Of a stretch of DNA of 64,000 bases, positions 11,823-25,909 are shown one piece after another. Source of the stretch: Metallyticus violacea (taxonomy: Eukaryota > Arthropoda > Insecta > Mantodea > Metallyticidae); NCBI GenBank assembly GCA_030762175.1, contig CM060846.1, positions 183,388,041 to 183,452,040 of the forward strand, read 5' to 3'. Both the position numbers and the translations under genes were made by a program. Each line of letters starts with the position of its first letter. Position 1 is the stretch's first letter. A model generated the notes under the pieces. The model was not told the DNA's origin, did not search any database, and saw nothing but the letters and a program-made list of their open reading frames with translations.

Positions 11823-14694
11823 TCTTGAAACAAAATGTTGTGTTCAATATATAAAATTTACTCATAATTCTTTCCCCCCCTCATTTAGCTCTTTACTCTC
11901 TTCTGGGATTAGGACTTATACTCCCTTGGACTTACAAGTCAATGCCCGGGTCAGTCGCCTGTTGGGGAGTTAATTATTTCCAGCAGTAGAGTACAATGCG
12001 GGACTCCCTGAATGGATATCAATCCAATGTCAGGACGCATCAAAGACGGCACAGGTACACAGAGAGGCATACACGCGCGCACATACACACACAGCAAGAT
12101 AGAATGAAAATGAAAGATGAAATAGAAGGTGAATCGGTGACTAACTTGACATTTCCCCTTTGTGATAACGAACTGAGGGAAAGCACTGAAAGCCTATCGG
12201 CCGCACTATCTCTATCTAAAACCTCTCGAATACGACTTCCAAGCGAGCTTTAATTACAATTAAATTTTTATGAAAATGTTTTCTTCTTTTACTAATGCAA
12301 CATTAAAAATAGCCAACGACCTCCAGGGAACGTCATATCTAACCAAAAATTCACTGAATCGGCCACGTCGCATTCTTCTTTTCATAATATAATTAATTTA
12401 CTCACAGCATTCAGTACTTGAACCATTCATTAAGCTGGCCAAGGAAATAACCGCCATATCGCAAAGACTTTATGTGTACTAAATTTCTCAGTTCAACGTT
12501 TCATTATCTGCTGATACATTTTCCAGTGCTGTGATCGACACTTTGAAAGTAGATGTCCGTAACACCATATTTCAACATGTCATCTAGTGGCAGGCATGCT
12601 TGAACACGGTGAAGTGGGTATTAGGTCCTTTGCAAAAATATTGCCTCTAGCTTTATCCTACACTGTACAATAATAGTAAATGCTGTGTTTATCTTTAGCT
12701 TGTTCTACAGTTTCGTGCGCACTGTCCCACATTTCAACAATTCGAAATGTCATGGGCTTCCAGACAGTTCCCTGACAAAGTCCACGGAGTTAGGTTGGTC
12801 GAAAGCTTGGTCTACGGGTTAAATATTATTCCGCTGCAGAACCGTGAAGTCATTATAAACAACCAACACCGAGAAAGCTTTAAATTTTACTTCCAGAAGG
12901 ATGCTTACAAACTTACGTTAAATTATTGAATCATTACGGCTTCCAGAAGGATGCTTACAAACTTTCCTAAGTTACTGGTTCGTTACTTAAAACAATGTAA
13001 TGTAAAACGCACTGAAGGAGGTAAGCATAGTTTATTGAATAGCATTTAATACGTATATTATGTAATTTAAAAATACATTTTAAGCAAACATTACTTTCAG
13101 TACAATCACTGCTGAGCAATGTATGAAACTAATTGTTGAAGAGAGCACCTGCACCACGCACTCCGATCCAATAATTAAAAATAAGCAATCGACTTATACT
13201 CGTCAGCAATATACGTTTTACAGCGAAAACAAAATTATAACAAAAATGAAGTAAAACGCCGAAAATATAGAAATTTGCGAAACTGATGAATTATATTAGT
13301 GTTTAACACCTTTATGCTTCTCCTAATATTTTCAGGGTTTATAAATTTGAATGAGTCATATGTTGTGTTCTAATAAATTTGAAGGTGTGTAATTTGACAT
13401 GTATCACATAAATTAGAGATTGTTAGAGTCATGTGATATTTTTGCCAATCTTGTCATGAACATATCACATTAAACAAACACTCTATGGTGAAAAGTCACA
13501 AAATGCAGCTCTTTATGTTTTGTTGATTTTTAAAACATTTTTCTCTTTCACGCCGGTTGATATTAGGTATAAGGTGGAAATTCTCATCTGTTGTAAAAGA
13601 ACTTCCAGCTAAGATAATCGAGGCACCGGCTTGGCCTCGCATCACTTCAACTTTCCTTTTTATACCATAGATTTCTTACCTCTCTTCACAAGCTTTGCAA
13701 ATAATTTCAACAATAGCGTAAAATAATAGGAAGCACATTTACGTTCAAACAAATGACCTAAACAAAAATAATGTTATGCAATGAGTTGACTTTTCCCAGA
13801 AGCGATAAAATACGATATCTCCATAAAGTTTTGTACCTTCGTTTGTTAGATTTTCATAATTGAAAAGATGCACATTAAAACCGTTCTAAATGTGCGATAA
13901 AATGCGAATTTCAGTGAAATGAGAAATGTATGGTAAAATGCGACATATAATGCGCAATTATCCAAGGAAGAGCTCATCATTTTGGTATAGTTTTAACACA
14001 GCTGGTTTTCAAGGAGTAAATCAGCCCTCGCAATTAACAAAAGCTGAGATCAGCAAAGCCCTCATTACTCATTAGCAAGCTTTCTGCCTCTGATCGAACC
14101 TTTGATTGGTGACATTTTGGTTTGTTTTGCCAGGAGGCGATTAAGTTCAGGAATAAAACATTGTAAATTCTAAAAATGTATTTTTTGCAAGAAGTCTTTG
14201 CGTGTTAGGTTTTGATTCTCCAATTCAAAGATTTGCCTGAAAGCAAAGGAAAGATGCTACTTTCCCGACATGCTGAATTAAATAAATGCAATGGGTGATA
14301 GGATATATTCATGCTCAAATTGTTAAAAATAAGCATGGCAATAAGGAGGTCGACTAGATACAAATTCTGTTGGCTATATCCATAAAAGTTCAGGAGTGCG
14401 CTAAAGCAGCTCTGTAATTCACTTGCGCTCCTACAAATGGCATAAATGCCGAAAGATTTTTCAGTCAATTTGTGACAACAAGTATGACAGACGCCAATAT
14501 AGAGATGTGTTCAATTATTTTATTCAATACCGCAAATTTAATACAATTTTTAAATATAGTCTGCCCAATGCATGTGAGGGAATAAAAAGTACACAATAAA
14601 GGTGTATTTGATGTTGTTTCATAAATCTTAAAATATTTCATGTAATTCGTTAAGAAAACCGAAATAAATACCCCATTAATTTACAATACAAAAC
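11822..14694. other. No recognisable gene
   Basis: Nearly 3 kb of AT-rich DNA. Open frames at 11996-12253 (85 codons, rich in His/Arg/Thr from a CA-rich tract) and 12747-12929 have no known motif. A 24-bp direct repeat (cttccagaaggatgcttaca plus act) occurs at 12890-12913 and 12940-12963. I see no transposase or RNA signal. Confidence 0.5.
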
Positions 14695-14992
14695 TTTTTG
14701 TTGATGTGATTTATTTACGGACGCTCTTTAACATCTCAGGTCATCAGCGTCCCATTCAATTCAGGACGTGAAACGGCCGATAAATTTGCTCAGAGGCCTC
14801 TTCTTTCCCGCTGGAGGTTCTTTATCGTACCGTAAATGACCCACGGCTTTACTTCCCTTCCGAAGGAATCCATACTTAGGATTTTTACGCCCCGAAAAAA
14901 TAAATCGATACTCGCCGGGTTTGAACTCGCGATCTTGGGTTTAAAAGGTAAGTATGGTTACCACTACACCACCAGGACCGACAACAACAACA
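14695..14992 (-). mobile_element. SINE-2 copy b (in LINE 2)
   Basis: Full-length minus-oriented copy. The tail side begins near tgatttatttacggacgctc and the head side ends ccaccaggaccgac. Perfect 12-bp target duplication acaatacaaaac at 14683-14694 and 14993-15004. On its right the LINE 2 endonuclease begins at once (LLYLMKGEFNTRIG), so it may have landed in that element. Confidence 0.9.
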
Positions 14993-16084
14993 ACAATACA
15001 AAACGTTTATTATATTTGATGAAAGGCGAATTTAATACAAGAATAGGAGAAGAACAGACACATTTAAATAGCCGTAATGAAGAGTGGGATATTGGCTTTG
15101 AATTAGGGAGAAGATATAACAAGGACAATTTCTGTAATAAAGAATGAAAAAACTCTTAAAGAGATCTATAAAAAAATAACCTTATTCTATTTAATGGAAT
15201 GAGCGGGACTAATTTGGCTGGAGTTTTACATTTTCAAACAAGAAAGGACAAAGTTACATATTAATAATAATTTGATTAGAGATTTTGAAGTTATAAAAAT
15301 GTTACTAACAATCTATAATTTCCCACTAGATTATAACTGGGGAAGCAAGTGGTGAGAGAAAAAGTATGTAGGTAGAGTTGTACACAAATTGAGGTATATA
15401 AATGGACTGAAGAGAAATATGACTCATTTTGTAAAGAGTTAAATTCGGAAGGAGATAAAATTTCACAAGTAGGAATAGAGAGCCTAATAAATACAGATAA
15501 AAATAGAGCGGGAAGTTGAGAGATTAGATTATATTGTGAAATGGGTGGGGGTGATATAAAAGCAGGGTTTATGATGATAACAAAAGGAAATTGTCAAATG
15601 GCAAAGAAAAGAGTGAATCAAGAGTTATGAAATTGCAGACAATTAGGGGAAAAATAGCGAAGGGAAAATTAGTCCTTAGTTGGGGATATAGAGACTCATT
15701 GAGGACAAAAAGAGGGAAGGGGTGAAAAAACAAGCCAAATGTAGAATGAGGCAACAAAAGCGGTTTAAGGGACTAAAGGTATTCTGCACTAAATTAAAAC
15801 TCAAAAATATACGACTCGTTTACTGAGAACTGATTTAGGGTTTCAAACAAGTACATCAAATGTGTATAATGCTTGCATTTTTATCAAATGTACCTTTGTC
15901 GCGTTTAAGCACTTACCTACCTGTAGCTTATCAGCAGTAAAAACACTAAAAATAATAAAATATTAAATACAAATAAAAAGAAAAATAATGCAAATTAAAA
16001 CTATGTTAACGGCGTTAAAGATAGTATTAGTTTAAACCAAGATGATTAAAGTAAATTAAAACACATCTAAAAATAAATACGCAA

Positions 16085-16168
16085 AAGTGGCTCAAACCAC
16101 CTTTACCGCAGATGGATTTTCTATCAACCACACAGCTCGTTCCAACTGAGCTGTTTAGCACCATCACG
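16085..16168 (-). repeat. tRNA-like SINE head fragment
   Basis: The minus strand reads cagctcagttggaacgagct, close to a tRNA box A region (TAGCTCAGTTGGTAGAGC), and about 55 bases on gtggtttgagccac, a decayed box B. It is not a credible functional tRNA. Its head differs from SINE-1 and SINE-2, so it may mark another tRNA-derived family. Confidence 0.35.
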
Positions 16169-16901
16169 GTTTGCTAGTTAAGTTAACATAATATGAATTA
16201 TTTGCTTGTCATAGTTTACATTTTCAGTCATGCAAACACATTTGTGTCAAGAGTTTACAAGTGTATTAAATGACGATATTATAACATCTGCCTTATTATT
16301 AGTCGTGTAACCAAAGATATCCATGTTAAAGATCGTGCGTAGATACCATTGCGACCGATATTTTTACGCTGGACTATAAATTGCGGATTGCACAAAACTG
16401 CAAAAGTAGGGGCAGCTGACTCACCCAGTATATAATTACACATTCCAAGAGAGTGATATTATCAAAAAATATTTCAATACTCAAGAGAAATGTAAGTGAA
16501 AAGGATCATGGTGTTTCAAAGTGCAGAAAGTTTTGCAAACAAATAGGCATGGGAAATTTGTGGATAAATAAATAATATCAAAACAGAGGACTCTGGGAAG
16601 AAATAAACCTAAGGGCTGGGAGGTATATTGAAAGGCAAGAAATTATTGGAAGTATGAGAAAAAAGAGTTCATTGATACTTTATAGGGAAATAAAATCAGT
16701 ATCGAGTAGGGAAAAATATTTTGAACAATATAATAAAGAAGTGAAGAAGAGTTTGCAAGAGCTGGAAATGGAGCTATGAATTTAAAATGGTTAAGGGATA
16801 AATAAATATGTAGAAAAATGTCCGAGTCTAGAGAAGTGAATATTCATATTGTACTACAAGCACACAAAGGTACGGAAGAACAGGCTTGGCAACCAAAAGG
16901 G

Positions 16902-17160
16902 ATCGCCACGGATATCCGTTGTCATTAAGGCGCGGGAAATCTGGGGTTCGATTCCCACCAGGATCATCCTCCCTGAATAGTTTCTTTTTTTTTTCAGATT
17001 TTCCTCAGTCCCATAAATGGCAAATGGGAGATACCATAAACTTAGGGCTGGAACGCTTACTTCCTTAAAAAAAATCTTTCCCCTTTTATCATTTTATTTC
17101 ATGTATCATCAGTGTTTATTGCCAATAATGCCTCAGTAGTTAAAACGGGCATTAAAAATT
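16902..17160 (+). mobile_element. SINE-1 copy a (in LINE 2)
   Basis: Plus-oriented copy with a damaged head (box A partly replaced) but a clear box B (ggttcgattcc) at about 16945, the core block with ttcctcagtcccataaatgg and the 3' end aaaacgggcattaaaaatta. It divides the 3' domain of LINE 2. No clear target duplication. Confidence 0.8.
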
Positions 17161-17879
17161 ATTAAAAGAATCAACATGAAAGTATTTAGATGAGGAAATA
17201 CATATTAATTAGAAAGATTTTAACTATAAAATGAGAGAATAATATAAAAAGTGTAGGGAAGTTTTGGGGCAAAGTGAGAAAGAAATGGATAAGAATAATT
17301 AAGAGGAAAATAGAGGAGGGAAACTTAACCTTAGTAGTACAATAGGTTAGATAACTATAAACAAGTATAGGATAATACAGCAATAAATAAGATGGTTACC
17401 AATACACTGGAATTTGGGTCAGAATATAAGCAAGCAACTTAGGAAAGAAAACATTTAGAAGAGTTAAGTAAGATTAGTGTTATTTTATTTTAAATCTTAT
17501 TTCGTACTGGATTAAAAAATATACAAATTGAATTTTAGTTGCATAAATAAATTCGAATCTATATTAGTGTAATAGTACATTAGTAAAGAGAATGTTTTAG
17601 TAAGAAACCGGGCTCCAGTATCTTCGAATTCCATCAGATGATTGCTGAAGAGCCAGAGATTACATTGTAGGTAATAAAAAAGTATAAAATTATAAAATTT
17701 AGTTTTATTTGTTTATTTTATTGTTATTTTTACTTTTTATTTCATCGCTATAAAGTATCAAGTATGTATATTTAAGTGTATTATTATATTTTATGTTTTC
17801 AATAAAGTTCAATATGATTAGAAGTTAATTATCAGATTGTATTTAGTTTGTTGTTATTTTTAATTAGGAGTATATATAG

Positions 17880-17960
17880 TGTTGGTTAGCATTGGAGCCT
17901 GGTCCCTTGGATATTCTAGTAGGCTACCACTGACGAACCGGGGACTAGGGTTCAATAATA
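17880..17960 (+). repeat. Possible tRNA-related fragment
   Basis: ggttagcattggagcctgg followed about 50 bases later by ctagggttcaataatag has box A/B-like spacing. It sits beside a microsatellite, as SINE tails often do. Weak support. Confidence 0.25.
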
Positions 17961-17979
17961 GCATTTGGTTATTTATGGA

Positions 17980-17980
17980 A

Positions 17981-18020
<40 letters not shown>
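17980..18020. repeat. (AT)n(GT)n microsatellite
   Basis: Compound dinucleotide tract: a short AT run then about fifteen GT units. Confidence 0.95.
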
Positions 18021-20169
18021 AAATATATACAAATGAATTGCATGTTGCCTGTTAAAAATAAATTAATTTATTGTTATATTAATGTAAATTGTGATTGCAC
18101 TTATTCATGTTCAATATTTTAATTTATATTTCAATAAATATATGCACAGTAAATAACACAGTACATTTAACGTCAATGACTTTCTTAATGCACTACAAAA
18201 TACTAAATGACAAATGTATACACCTCAAAATGCTAACAATCACAACCTCTATTAATGAAGAATGCACTTTCATTTACAGATCAGCTAAAAGTGCAGCTAC
18301 TATATACCTATATGAACTTTTTTTTTTTTTTTTTGTAATTGCGCAAAATGTGTAAAGATAATATGCATCTGTCAAATAGATATTTGTCAGATGGCATTTT
18401 CTTATTATGGTTTTCAATTTTACCTAAGTTTTGAAAATTATGCCAAAAAAGTATATACAACTGGGCTATGGTGTTCATTTTAGCTATAATTTGTATTCAA
18501 ATCCAAATTGATAGTAAATTTATGACTATAAATTAAGACCGGAACATTCGAAATCTCGAATCATTAAAAATTATTAAATTTTTCGAAAGATTTGATTCCA
18601 CTTCAATGTTCAATAGAAGCGCCAGTTAATAAAATAAAACGTGTAGCAATTTCGATGATACACGGTGATCCACACTGGTTTCAGTGTCACTTCTAGCATG
18701 CAGTCAACATTTCCGAAACTTTCTAGTACAGAGACTGTCGCAGGTTCGCTCTATTGAAAATTCACAAAACTAATTCTCAACAATAATAATGAAGTCTCTA
18801 GCAATTCATTCCGAGGTGTATGAACACTCCATTGCACACATGCCTCTAGTTATCTAGCAACTACTCAGCATTTCTACTTCCGCTCAACTCTAAAGCGGCG
18901 TCTCACGTCATCAGTTTACGCTAGGCATTATGAGCAATTTGGTTCAACCTCAGCATTTCTATACTTTTTATTCCTACTTAGTTTCTGTCGCTAACCACAG
19001 CATTTACACGCACTTCCCATACAACCATTGCATCTCCTGTAACCTGTAACTAACGTCAATCCATGACAAATAGCATTATCTCAAGAATTTTCTAATGTAT
19101 AATTATGGAACAATTTCCAAAGATTAACAATGAAAACAATGCGAATTACAGTTTGTGTTTTGTGAAAGTATTCACAGGGAAAAGGTTGCATTACCACTTC
19201 AATAAAGTGAAAACTCGTGAAAGTCAAATATTTACCAATCTAAACTTCAAGAACTGAAATATAGACATTTATTGTCTCGTTACGAACTCCACTTTATCCT
19301 TAAGGCCTTTAAATGTCGGAGTAGGCTTCCCATTTCCAGACATTGATTTGAGGGATTGGAAATTCAGGAGTTTCGAGGGATTCGATAACCTTATAAAATT
19401 CGAATGCAAGAAATTTTAGATACGTCCCAACTCTGAAATAAATTTACATTTTTCAGTTACAGTTATTTTATCCGTTTTATATTGTTTCCACAGTTTGCAT
19501 TTATATTGATTATTAAGAAATAATTAAGTATGACTATTCACCTACAAAACAAAGATAAAATTACATATGATGGTAGGTTAGTACATATCTCAGGAATGGA
19601 TTGTATATACAAATAATATGCTGCTATTATTTTACACTAATATTTTTCCTTTGTATCACAAGGAATTTTATTTTAGCTCAATAAAGGTATAAGAGTTAAA
19701 GAGGGATGCAAAATTTATATTTAAAAACAGCAATTCACTAAAAGTGTAGTGTTTTAGTAACTGGCGTTTCTGCAACTGTACATCCTCGCGGTTTTTGGGA
19801 CCACTGCCTCGACCTTTAGCATTTTGGACATCACAGTCAACGAACAAACACATAAAAAAGTGATCTTTTGGCCACCGAGCCTTCTTCTTATTTATCATAG
19901 TCCTTTAAGCCAGTAAGTGTTTTCAAAGTACTGACAAACTTTAACTCCATGCAGAATACTTTTGGGTACTTCAGATGTTGCATGTCAAGGGCTACCCTAA
20001 ATAAAATGAGCTACAATGAGAGCAGTTTAAAGGTCCCGCATCTTAGATCGGCCGACCAGCGGATCCACCCCCTCTACATGTGTGGCGCCATTCTCTCTTC
20101 CAGCGTTTATGGCGCGATTTCGACAGAGTCGGATAGTTACGATGTGCAGCCGAGTGTGATATTCTATAA
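18021..20169. other. No recognisable gene
   Basis: AT-rich; short open frames only (86 codons at most). The last 130 bases (20040-20169) are GC-richer and probably belong to the 5' end of the transposon relic that follows. Confidence 0.5.
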
Positions 20170-20655
20170 AATAGTGCTATAATGTTGTGCAATGGTGAGA
20201 TATTCACTGCGTCGTCGTATATTCATTTTCAAGATACATCAGGTGCAGAAAGTTGTGTGGCAGAAAGCGACAGGTGTAAGTTTCCTAGCGCGGTTTCACC
20301 ACGAAAAACGTTAAAGTTAGTATGGAAGTATAATGAAACTGGTTTTGTAATTGATCGAAAAAAATGCTGAAGACTGCTCATCAATTCAATAGCCAACTTG
20401 CGCTGTATGCTTGGTCCCAGAATGGTTGGCCCCTGTTTATCTGCCACATCTTAGTTTGTTGGGGAATATTGAAATATAAGGTATATTCAACTAACACTCA
20501 CACAGTGGAGAAAATTAAAATAAGCATTCAAAAGGAAGTTAAGTCCATTAGTGAGGGGAACTGATGCCTGCCGGTGATAATTTCATAAGAAGGGGTGGAT
20601 TGTGTGTCAGGGAAAATGGGCAACATTTCCAGCACCTGTTGCAAGGAGAGTAATT
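20170..20655 (+). mobile_element. DUF4817-type relic 3, internally deleted
   Basis: N-terminal part at 20190-20370 reads RYSLRRRIFIFKIHQVQK, then SPRKTLKLVWKYNETGFV, matching the HTH block (PSRNTIHNIVNKFRETGSV type). The catalytic middle is missing. The C-terminal part begins near 20450 with WGILKYKVYSTNTHTVEKIK, equivalent to YLWG-LKDKVY-NPHTLEELK, and ends NGQHFQHLLQ at about 20650 before a stop. The internal deletion makes it a non-autonomous or dead derivative. Sister deleted copy: 27690-28232. Confidence 0.7.
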
Positions 20656-23419
20656 ACCAAAATCTGTTATTTAATATGTTGAAACTAAGTCTTAAAATGG
20701 TGTGGAGTTTGAGCGCCGCGAGTCTGCGCAAGAAAATACCAGCGGCAACGCGAAATCTGACCGTGTGAATTATGTATCGGGACGTTTTAAAATGCTTTCA
20801 CTGTACTTGTGAAATCGGTCAGCTCCTTAGCGTTTGTAGCAATTCTCTTCAATAAGTGAACAAAGCTCGACCAAGTTGTTTCAAGGGAATCGCACCTATA
20901 CTACTAGTTTCTGAATTACATTGATGAACTCCATAGTGTTTCTTAACTTTCCCATTTCTGATTATATTTAATGTTATATTTATACATCTCGTTCTAAATT
21001 TTGTTTTTAAGTATATTGGCTAAATATAAATAAACTGAAATTATTTGAATGCAATACAACATTTCATGCTACATAGATAATTAATTTCATGCGAGTTTTA
21101 TTTCCATGTGTATGTTTCTTCCCTTTTTTGCTTTATATTTCTTTCTTTGACTTTGAGTTAACACTATTGCTTCTATTCAGGAGCAATTAGTTTTTAAAAT
21201 GGGGAAGTGTACAATTTCTGAATGTAAACCAAAAATGACGTTTATTTATAAATAAATAAGCTTGTTGTCACTTCGGTAAAACGCATACATTTATTTTTGA
21301 AAATTTCTGAACAATTAGACTCATGAAAACGAAAATGAATTCTGGGCGAAGGTGTGTAAACATTTGCACTACAATCATTTACCACTTAGTTTATTGCTAG
21401 TACCAGTTTAAAATAGCATGGACTTTTCAAAATAGAGAGAATTAAGTAAATAAAGTTTTGCCTTGCGATTTTTCACCAACAACTACTTTGAATAGCAGAC
21501 TAATAGAGAAAGTTCAGCAGGTGCATGTAAAGAACTACTGGAGAAAGCGCAGCAGGGAAAGCGATGAGCATTACGTTAAGCGGATGCATCACCAAGAGGT
21601 AGAAGAGAGACCAATCTGACATTATAGGCTGGTGGCAGTAACCAGCAATACCTATGATTCAAAAGGCACCTGCTGTCTGGGGTTGCACAATGCTGGATAC
21701 TCTCTTTCAAAGTAGCAGGGGCTCTTAATCTTATCTGAGAATTGTGAAATTCTCATAAATGTTCATGATAACATCATCGAAGGAATCGGAAAACCTATTT
21801 GACATGCTGCAATAAACATAGTCTAACTAATGTAGCCTTTAAAGAAACTAGCAAGTGGAATCAAATGAAAGAAAAGTACAAAAGACAATAAAGAAATCAA
21901 AACTTATTCGTGCCATCACATTCCTTTGTCAGCACTCACAACGGTTATAAGATAAAAATGTGGTGGTAACATACACCAGATTATTCTCACCACCAATTTA
22001 CTTATTCCGAGTTTAAATCTTGTTCAGAGCTCTAGAACAGGCATATGCATTGTAAATGTAACCTGCTTTCAAAGCTTGTAAAATACTTTGGGTTATTTCC
22101 TCACAGGTCTAATGAACCAATCCATGGATGATGCACACAACTGCAAATTGCTGTAAGAGCTGGATTTTTGGAATTTGTTGTTAAGCTGTATTATTTTAGT
22201 TATCGCTAAAAAAATAGTTTTAAGAAGGTAAGAAATCGTTGCAGGATTCTTGAGGGGCATATTTATTTGAAAACTAAACATTTACTTAAATAGATAATTG
22301 ACTTTCTTGGGTGTGGAACTCAAAATGTTTATGTGCTTGTACTACCATCTGTAATCTAGTTAGCTATAAATAATGGAGATTGGAGATATATTCCGCAATG
22401 TTGTTTCTTTATAATAATATTTCAACAGAATAGGAAATACATTATTTTGACAACCTGTAACTGTACGTAGTTACAATTCACACAAATACACTGGAGAAAC
22501 AACCAACAATACAGTAATCATTCATTATATTTTTAGTGTAGTATGGGACACTAGATTTGTTCTGTAAATTTTTATTCAAACATCCAGACATGAAGGCGAG
22601 TTAAGAATATGCAAAAGTTGTCTCTAAACATATACGTAAACAAATATCAACTATTTGAGTTATTCAAACAATATTTAATAGTTAAGCTAAAGTTGATTAC
22701 CTTCGAATATAATTCAATATAGTTTCTCGTCTTATACTACCCCCTGTATCTCAAAGTTTCGATACCAATCACTATTTATCTCCTAATTCCAAATACTGGT
22801 GTCTGGATTTTTCATTTAGTAGTATAAAATTTGCCAAACAAAGTTATTCATAAAACTAAAACTATAGTCGCTATAAATTTGGTGTACAAAAATTGAGGCA
22901 ATAGGCCGATTTGAAACAATTGCTTTAAGCTAACAATGTTACTGAACAAACGAACGCGTCTTCATCATTGACTTTTAATAGACAGTGCTTAAAAGTTTTT
23001 GTGCACTAATATTACGAGAAAAGTTGCCCACAGGGAAAATTTAAATACTTTCCTCATTGAAGAGATACAAATTGTAAATTACATTCAAACAATAATTACA
23101 ATATTGCACTATAAACTAACATGTCTGCTCCTTTAAGGGGTGTACGAATCACTTGAACGTCCTAAGCAGTTTAGAATATAACAGTTTGATATTTATTCCA
23201 CCATCAATGTGTATGTGTTTGTCGAACTCAAATGAGAACGTTTTCCGAACGCTTATTACCCCGAAGTGGCTGCAGATTAAAGCTGGGTGCTTAAATGCAG
23301 TAAATTTTGCACTTTCCTTATGGGAATTAGAGGAAAACTGATTGATTCAGATGCACTGCATTAGCTTACCTCAACATCCTTGCGCAAGTTAGCATATTGA
23401 TATAATCACGCTTAAGTTA
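20656..23419. other. No recognisable gene
   Basis: About 2.8 kb of AT-rich sequence. No open frame above 62 codons and no repeat I recognise. The first 120 bases (GC-richer near 20705-20750) may be the 3' end of relic 3. Confidence 0.5.
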
Positions 23420-23685
23420 CTGCCACGGGTGGCCGAGGTCGTCTCGTGAGCGGGAGGTCTGGGGTTCGAATCCCACCAGGACCGTCCTCCCTGACTGAGG
23501 TTTTTTCCAGGTTTTCCTCAGTCCTTATAAATGGCAAATGCCGGGGAGGTACCCTAAACTTAGGCCTGGAATGTTTCCTTCCTTAAAAATAAATTCTTTC
23601 CCAATATATCATTTCATTTCATGTATCACCGGTGTCCATCGCCTGTGGTGCTTCTGTAGCAAAAACGGGCGTTAAACACTATACA
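23420..23685 (+). mobile_element. SINE-1 copy b
   Basis: Plus-oriented copy. The head begins tgccacgggtggccgaggtc; a 12-base deletion removes part of the anticodon arm. Box B ggttcgaatcc is intact. Core and tail (aaaaacgggcgttaaacact) are well kept, so this is a relatively young copy. Target duplication not clear. Confidence 0.9.
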
Positions 23686-25909
23686 TTCATACGCTGAAGT
23701 TAGCTTGGGTAACGCAAAATATGCGGTATTTTCCGCCAAAGGCTTTGTCGGATGGCCACCTGGAAGACCTTGCAGTTACATTAACGTTTTAAAAAATAGA
23801 AGTCTTAATATTGCAAACAATAACTGCGAAATGAAGATGCAAGCAAGCTCCACTATTAATTAACTTTCAATTACTACAGCTGATTTCTCAACTCCAACAA
23901 GTCTTTCTTCTGACATTTAACCGAACTCTTGAACTAATACAGCCATTTATGTCTAAGTACATAAGCAATAACTATTTAACGACGATCATCAATATTATTT
24001 AATGGGCTTTAACGAAAGATGTTCATTGCATGCACGAGAACGTCCCCACCTTTATTTTCTATAAATGCATGCAGCTATATGAAGCCTATAAATCATCTCT
24101 TTTAAGTAGATACCATTAAATTCACTAATTGCATAGCATAGTTTAGCTGGCCGTTTTTCTGCAACAACAGCATGATTGTTATATACTGAATCGAACCGGC
24201 TGCACATTCTTTTGTATGTCGTAGATAGCTCATCTTATGACTATCTACCTTTAGAAATATCAACGGTTCTTGTTCGATTGTTACACCCGCAACACCGAAC
24301 GTTTGCTTTAAAATCATTTCATAAAATTCGTGTTACTGAAGAAAATATTAATGCATTTCAGAGTGTATAAGCTAGGAGTTCTCTCGTAAGGACCAAGCGA
24401 AGTGTTCTTACTTAGAACAAAGAGCATCTTGAACGTTAAGGAAGACTCAGGAATTACATAATGAAGTTGAATTTGAAGCGGTATAATTTTCATCCTTACC
24501 CACAATGCTTTAAGTAAGAGCATTAACTTAAATTTGGTATTACCTTCCAATGTAAAAATGTTGGGAAAAGGAATTAATCAAAAGAAAATGTGCTATTCCC
24601 CATTCTACTAAACGATATATCAGGGGTTGATTTCTAAGAAAATATCAACAAATTCTTTTGAAATCTTGTACATCAAAAGTCACTGTCCTTTAGCACCTTA
24701 ATTTCTTTTCCATATTTAATCCTTCTGAACCATCTTATAGTGCGGTTAAATTATTTTCCCTTGTTTTATATCTTCAGAAAGTTCAAAACTTTACCTCCAT
24801 TATTAGCATTATTTGAGTTCTGTTAAAAATACCCCCAGACTTTAGTAAACTAGTTTTCTAGAAAGTCATATAGAGATATCTTTTTTACACTCATAAAATG
24901 TTGCTTTTTTATAACCTTTTTAGCATTTAGAGGGTTTCATCTCAAAGAAGTGGGTGTAGAACAGAGCTGAATATTTTTTACATCTAAAAGAGGAAAAAAG
25001 GTTAGCTCTTCGTGCGTTTGTACCTGTATGTGAGAGAGCCAATGCCAAATATGCCGTTTACCACTGCAGGTAATTGAATATATTCCAAGTTTTTTGCATC
25101 CTTAATAACATGGATATGACTCATATGTTTGTAAAGAATCCAGCTTTGGGTTGTCTCAGTGTGCTGATTGTGCGTGACTGGAGCATGGCTCATAGAGATA
25201 CACTGCTTTTCCTTGTAATTCCGAGTAGAGGTTATTTTGGGTTTTTCGCACTGCGGGCGCTAATGTCCCTATTGTGCATAAGGACCCGAGGGGGATTCTG
25301 TGAGAGGAATGGCTGAGTGGAAGGATACACCGGGCGTGCAAGAATCCGTGGAGGCGATGCACAGGCTCACGCGCAGTCCCTAACATTTTCAGAGATGAGA
25401 AGTTGCAGTCGAGGTGAGCCCGCGTGGACCAGCACTACCACCAACGTGTCAGCCGAGGCCTACAGACAGAACCCACTAGAAACTATCATTGAACATTTTC
25501 CTGAGAGCAAGCCACCGCTAGGCACCAAGCCCGACTCACCTGACACTTCGACCCTTGAAAATGAAGTTATGGAATGAAATAGAAGGAAATGTAACATTTG
25601 AACACTTGTGGAATGTAAATATCCATCCCAGCAATCACCTAAGTGCCCTAAAAAAAAGATGAAAAAACACAAGATGAGGTTGGCCCGTTTAACGAAAACT
25701 AAAACCGGGGCCTACCGAATGTGAGTCTTCAAGCATTACCGCCTGAGTCACCCTGCTTGTTGATTATCGACATGAAATATTATCGTCTTACGAAGAATTC
25801 GTTAGAAAACAAAATAATTAGGGATATACTGAATATAAACACTTTTATTGCTCTGCCATCATATGCTATCGATAACCTATTAATTTAAAAAGTTAATCAT
25901 CAAAAGTGA
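23686..25909. other. No recognisable gene
   Basis: AT-rich to about 25000. Between 25240 and 25570 the sequence is GC-richer and open on the plus strand (25317-25577, 86 codons), with no domain I recognise. It could be an eroded transposon gene or a host fragment; there is no support for either. Confidence 0.4.

Larger units (their letters stand above)
15005..17500 (+). mobile_element. LINE 2 relic (endonuclease and 3' domain)
   Basis: Degraded non-LTR retrotransposon. The APE endonuclease core KGEFNTRIGEEQ (compare GDFNARIG) starts at about 15020, with LFNGMSGTNLAGVLHF near 15190 matching the later part of the domain. A Lys/Glu-rich connector continues to about 15780. The reverse transcriptase itself is not recognisable. 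C-terminal parts appear at 16590-16780 (LRAGRYIERQEIIG, SSLILYREIKSVSSREKYFE) and 17235-17330 (SVGKFWGKVRKKWIRIIKRK), split by SINE-1. The gap 15780-16490 holds unrelated or eroded sequence. It could be two relics of one family rather than a single copy. Confidence 0.6.

Noticed and set aside
11996..12253. Small His/Arg-rich protein gene
   Set aside because: The residue bias is produced by a CA/GA-rich simple-sequence tract and there is no supporting motif.
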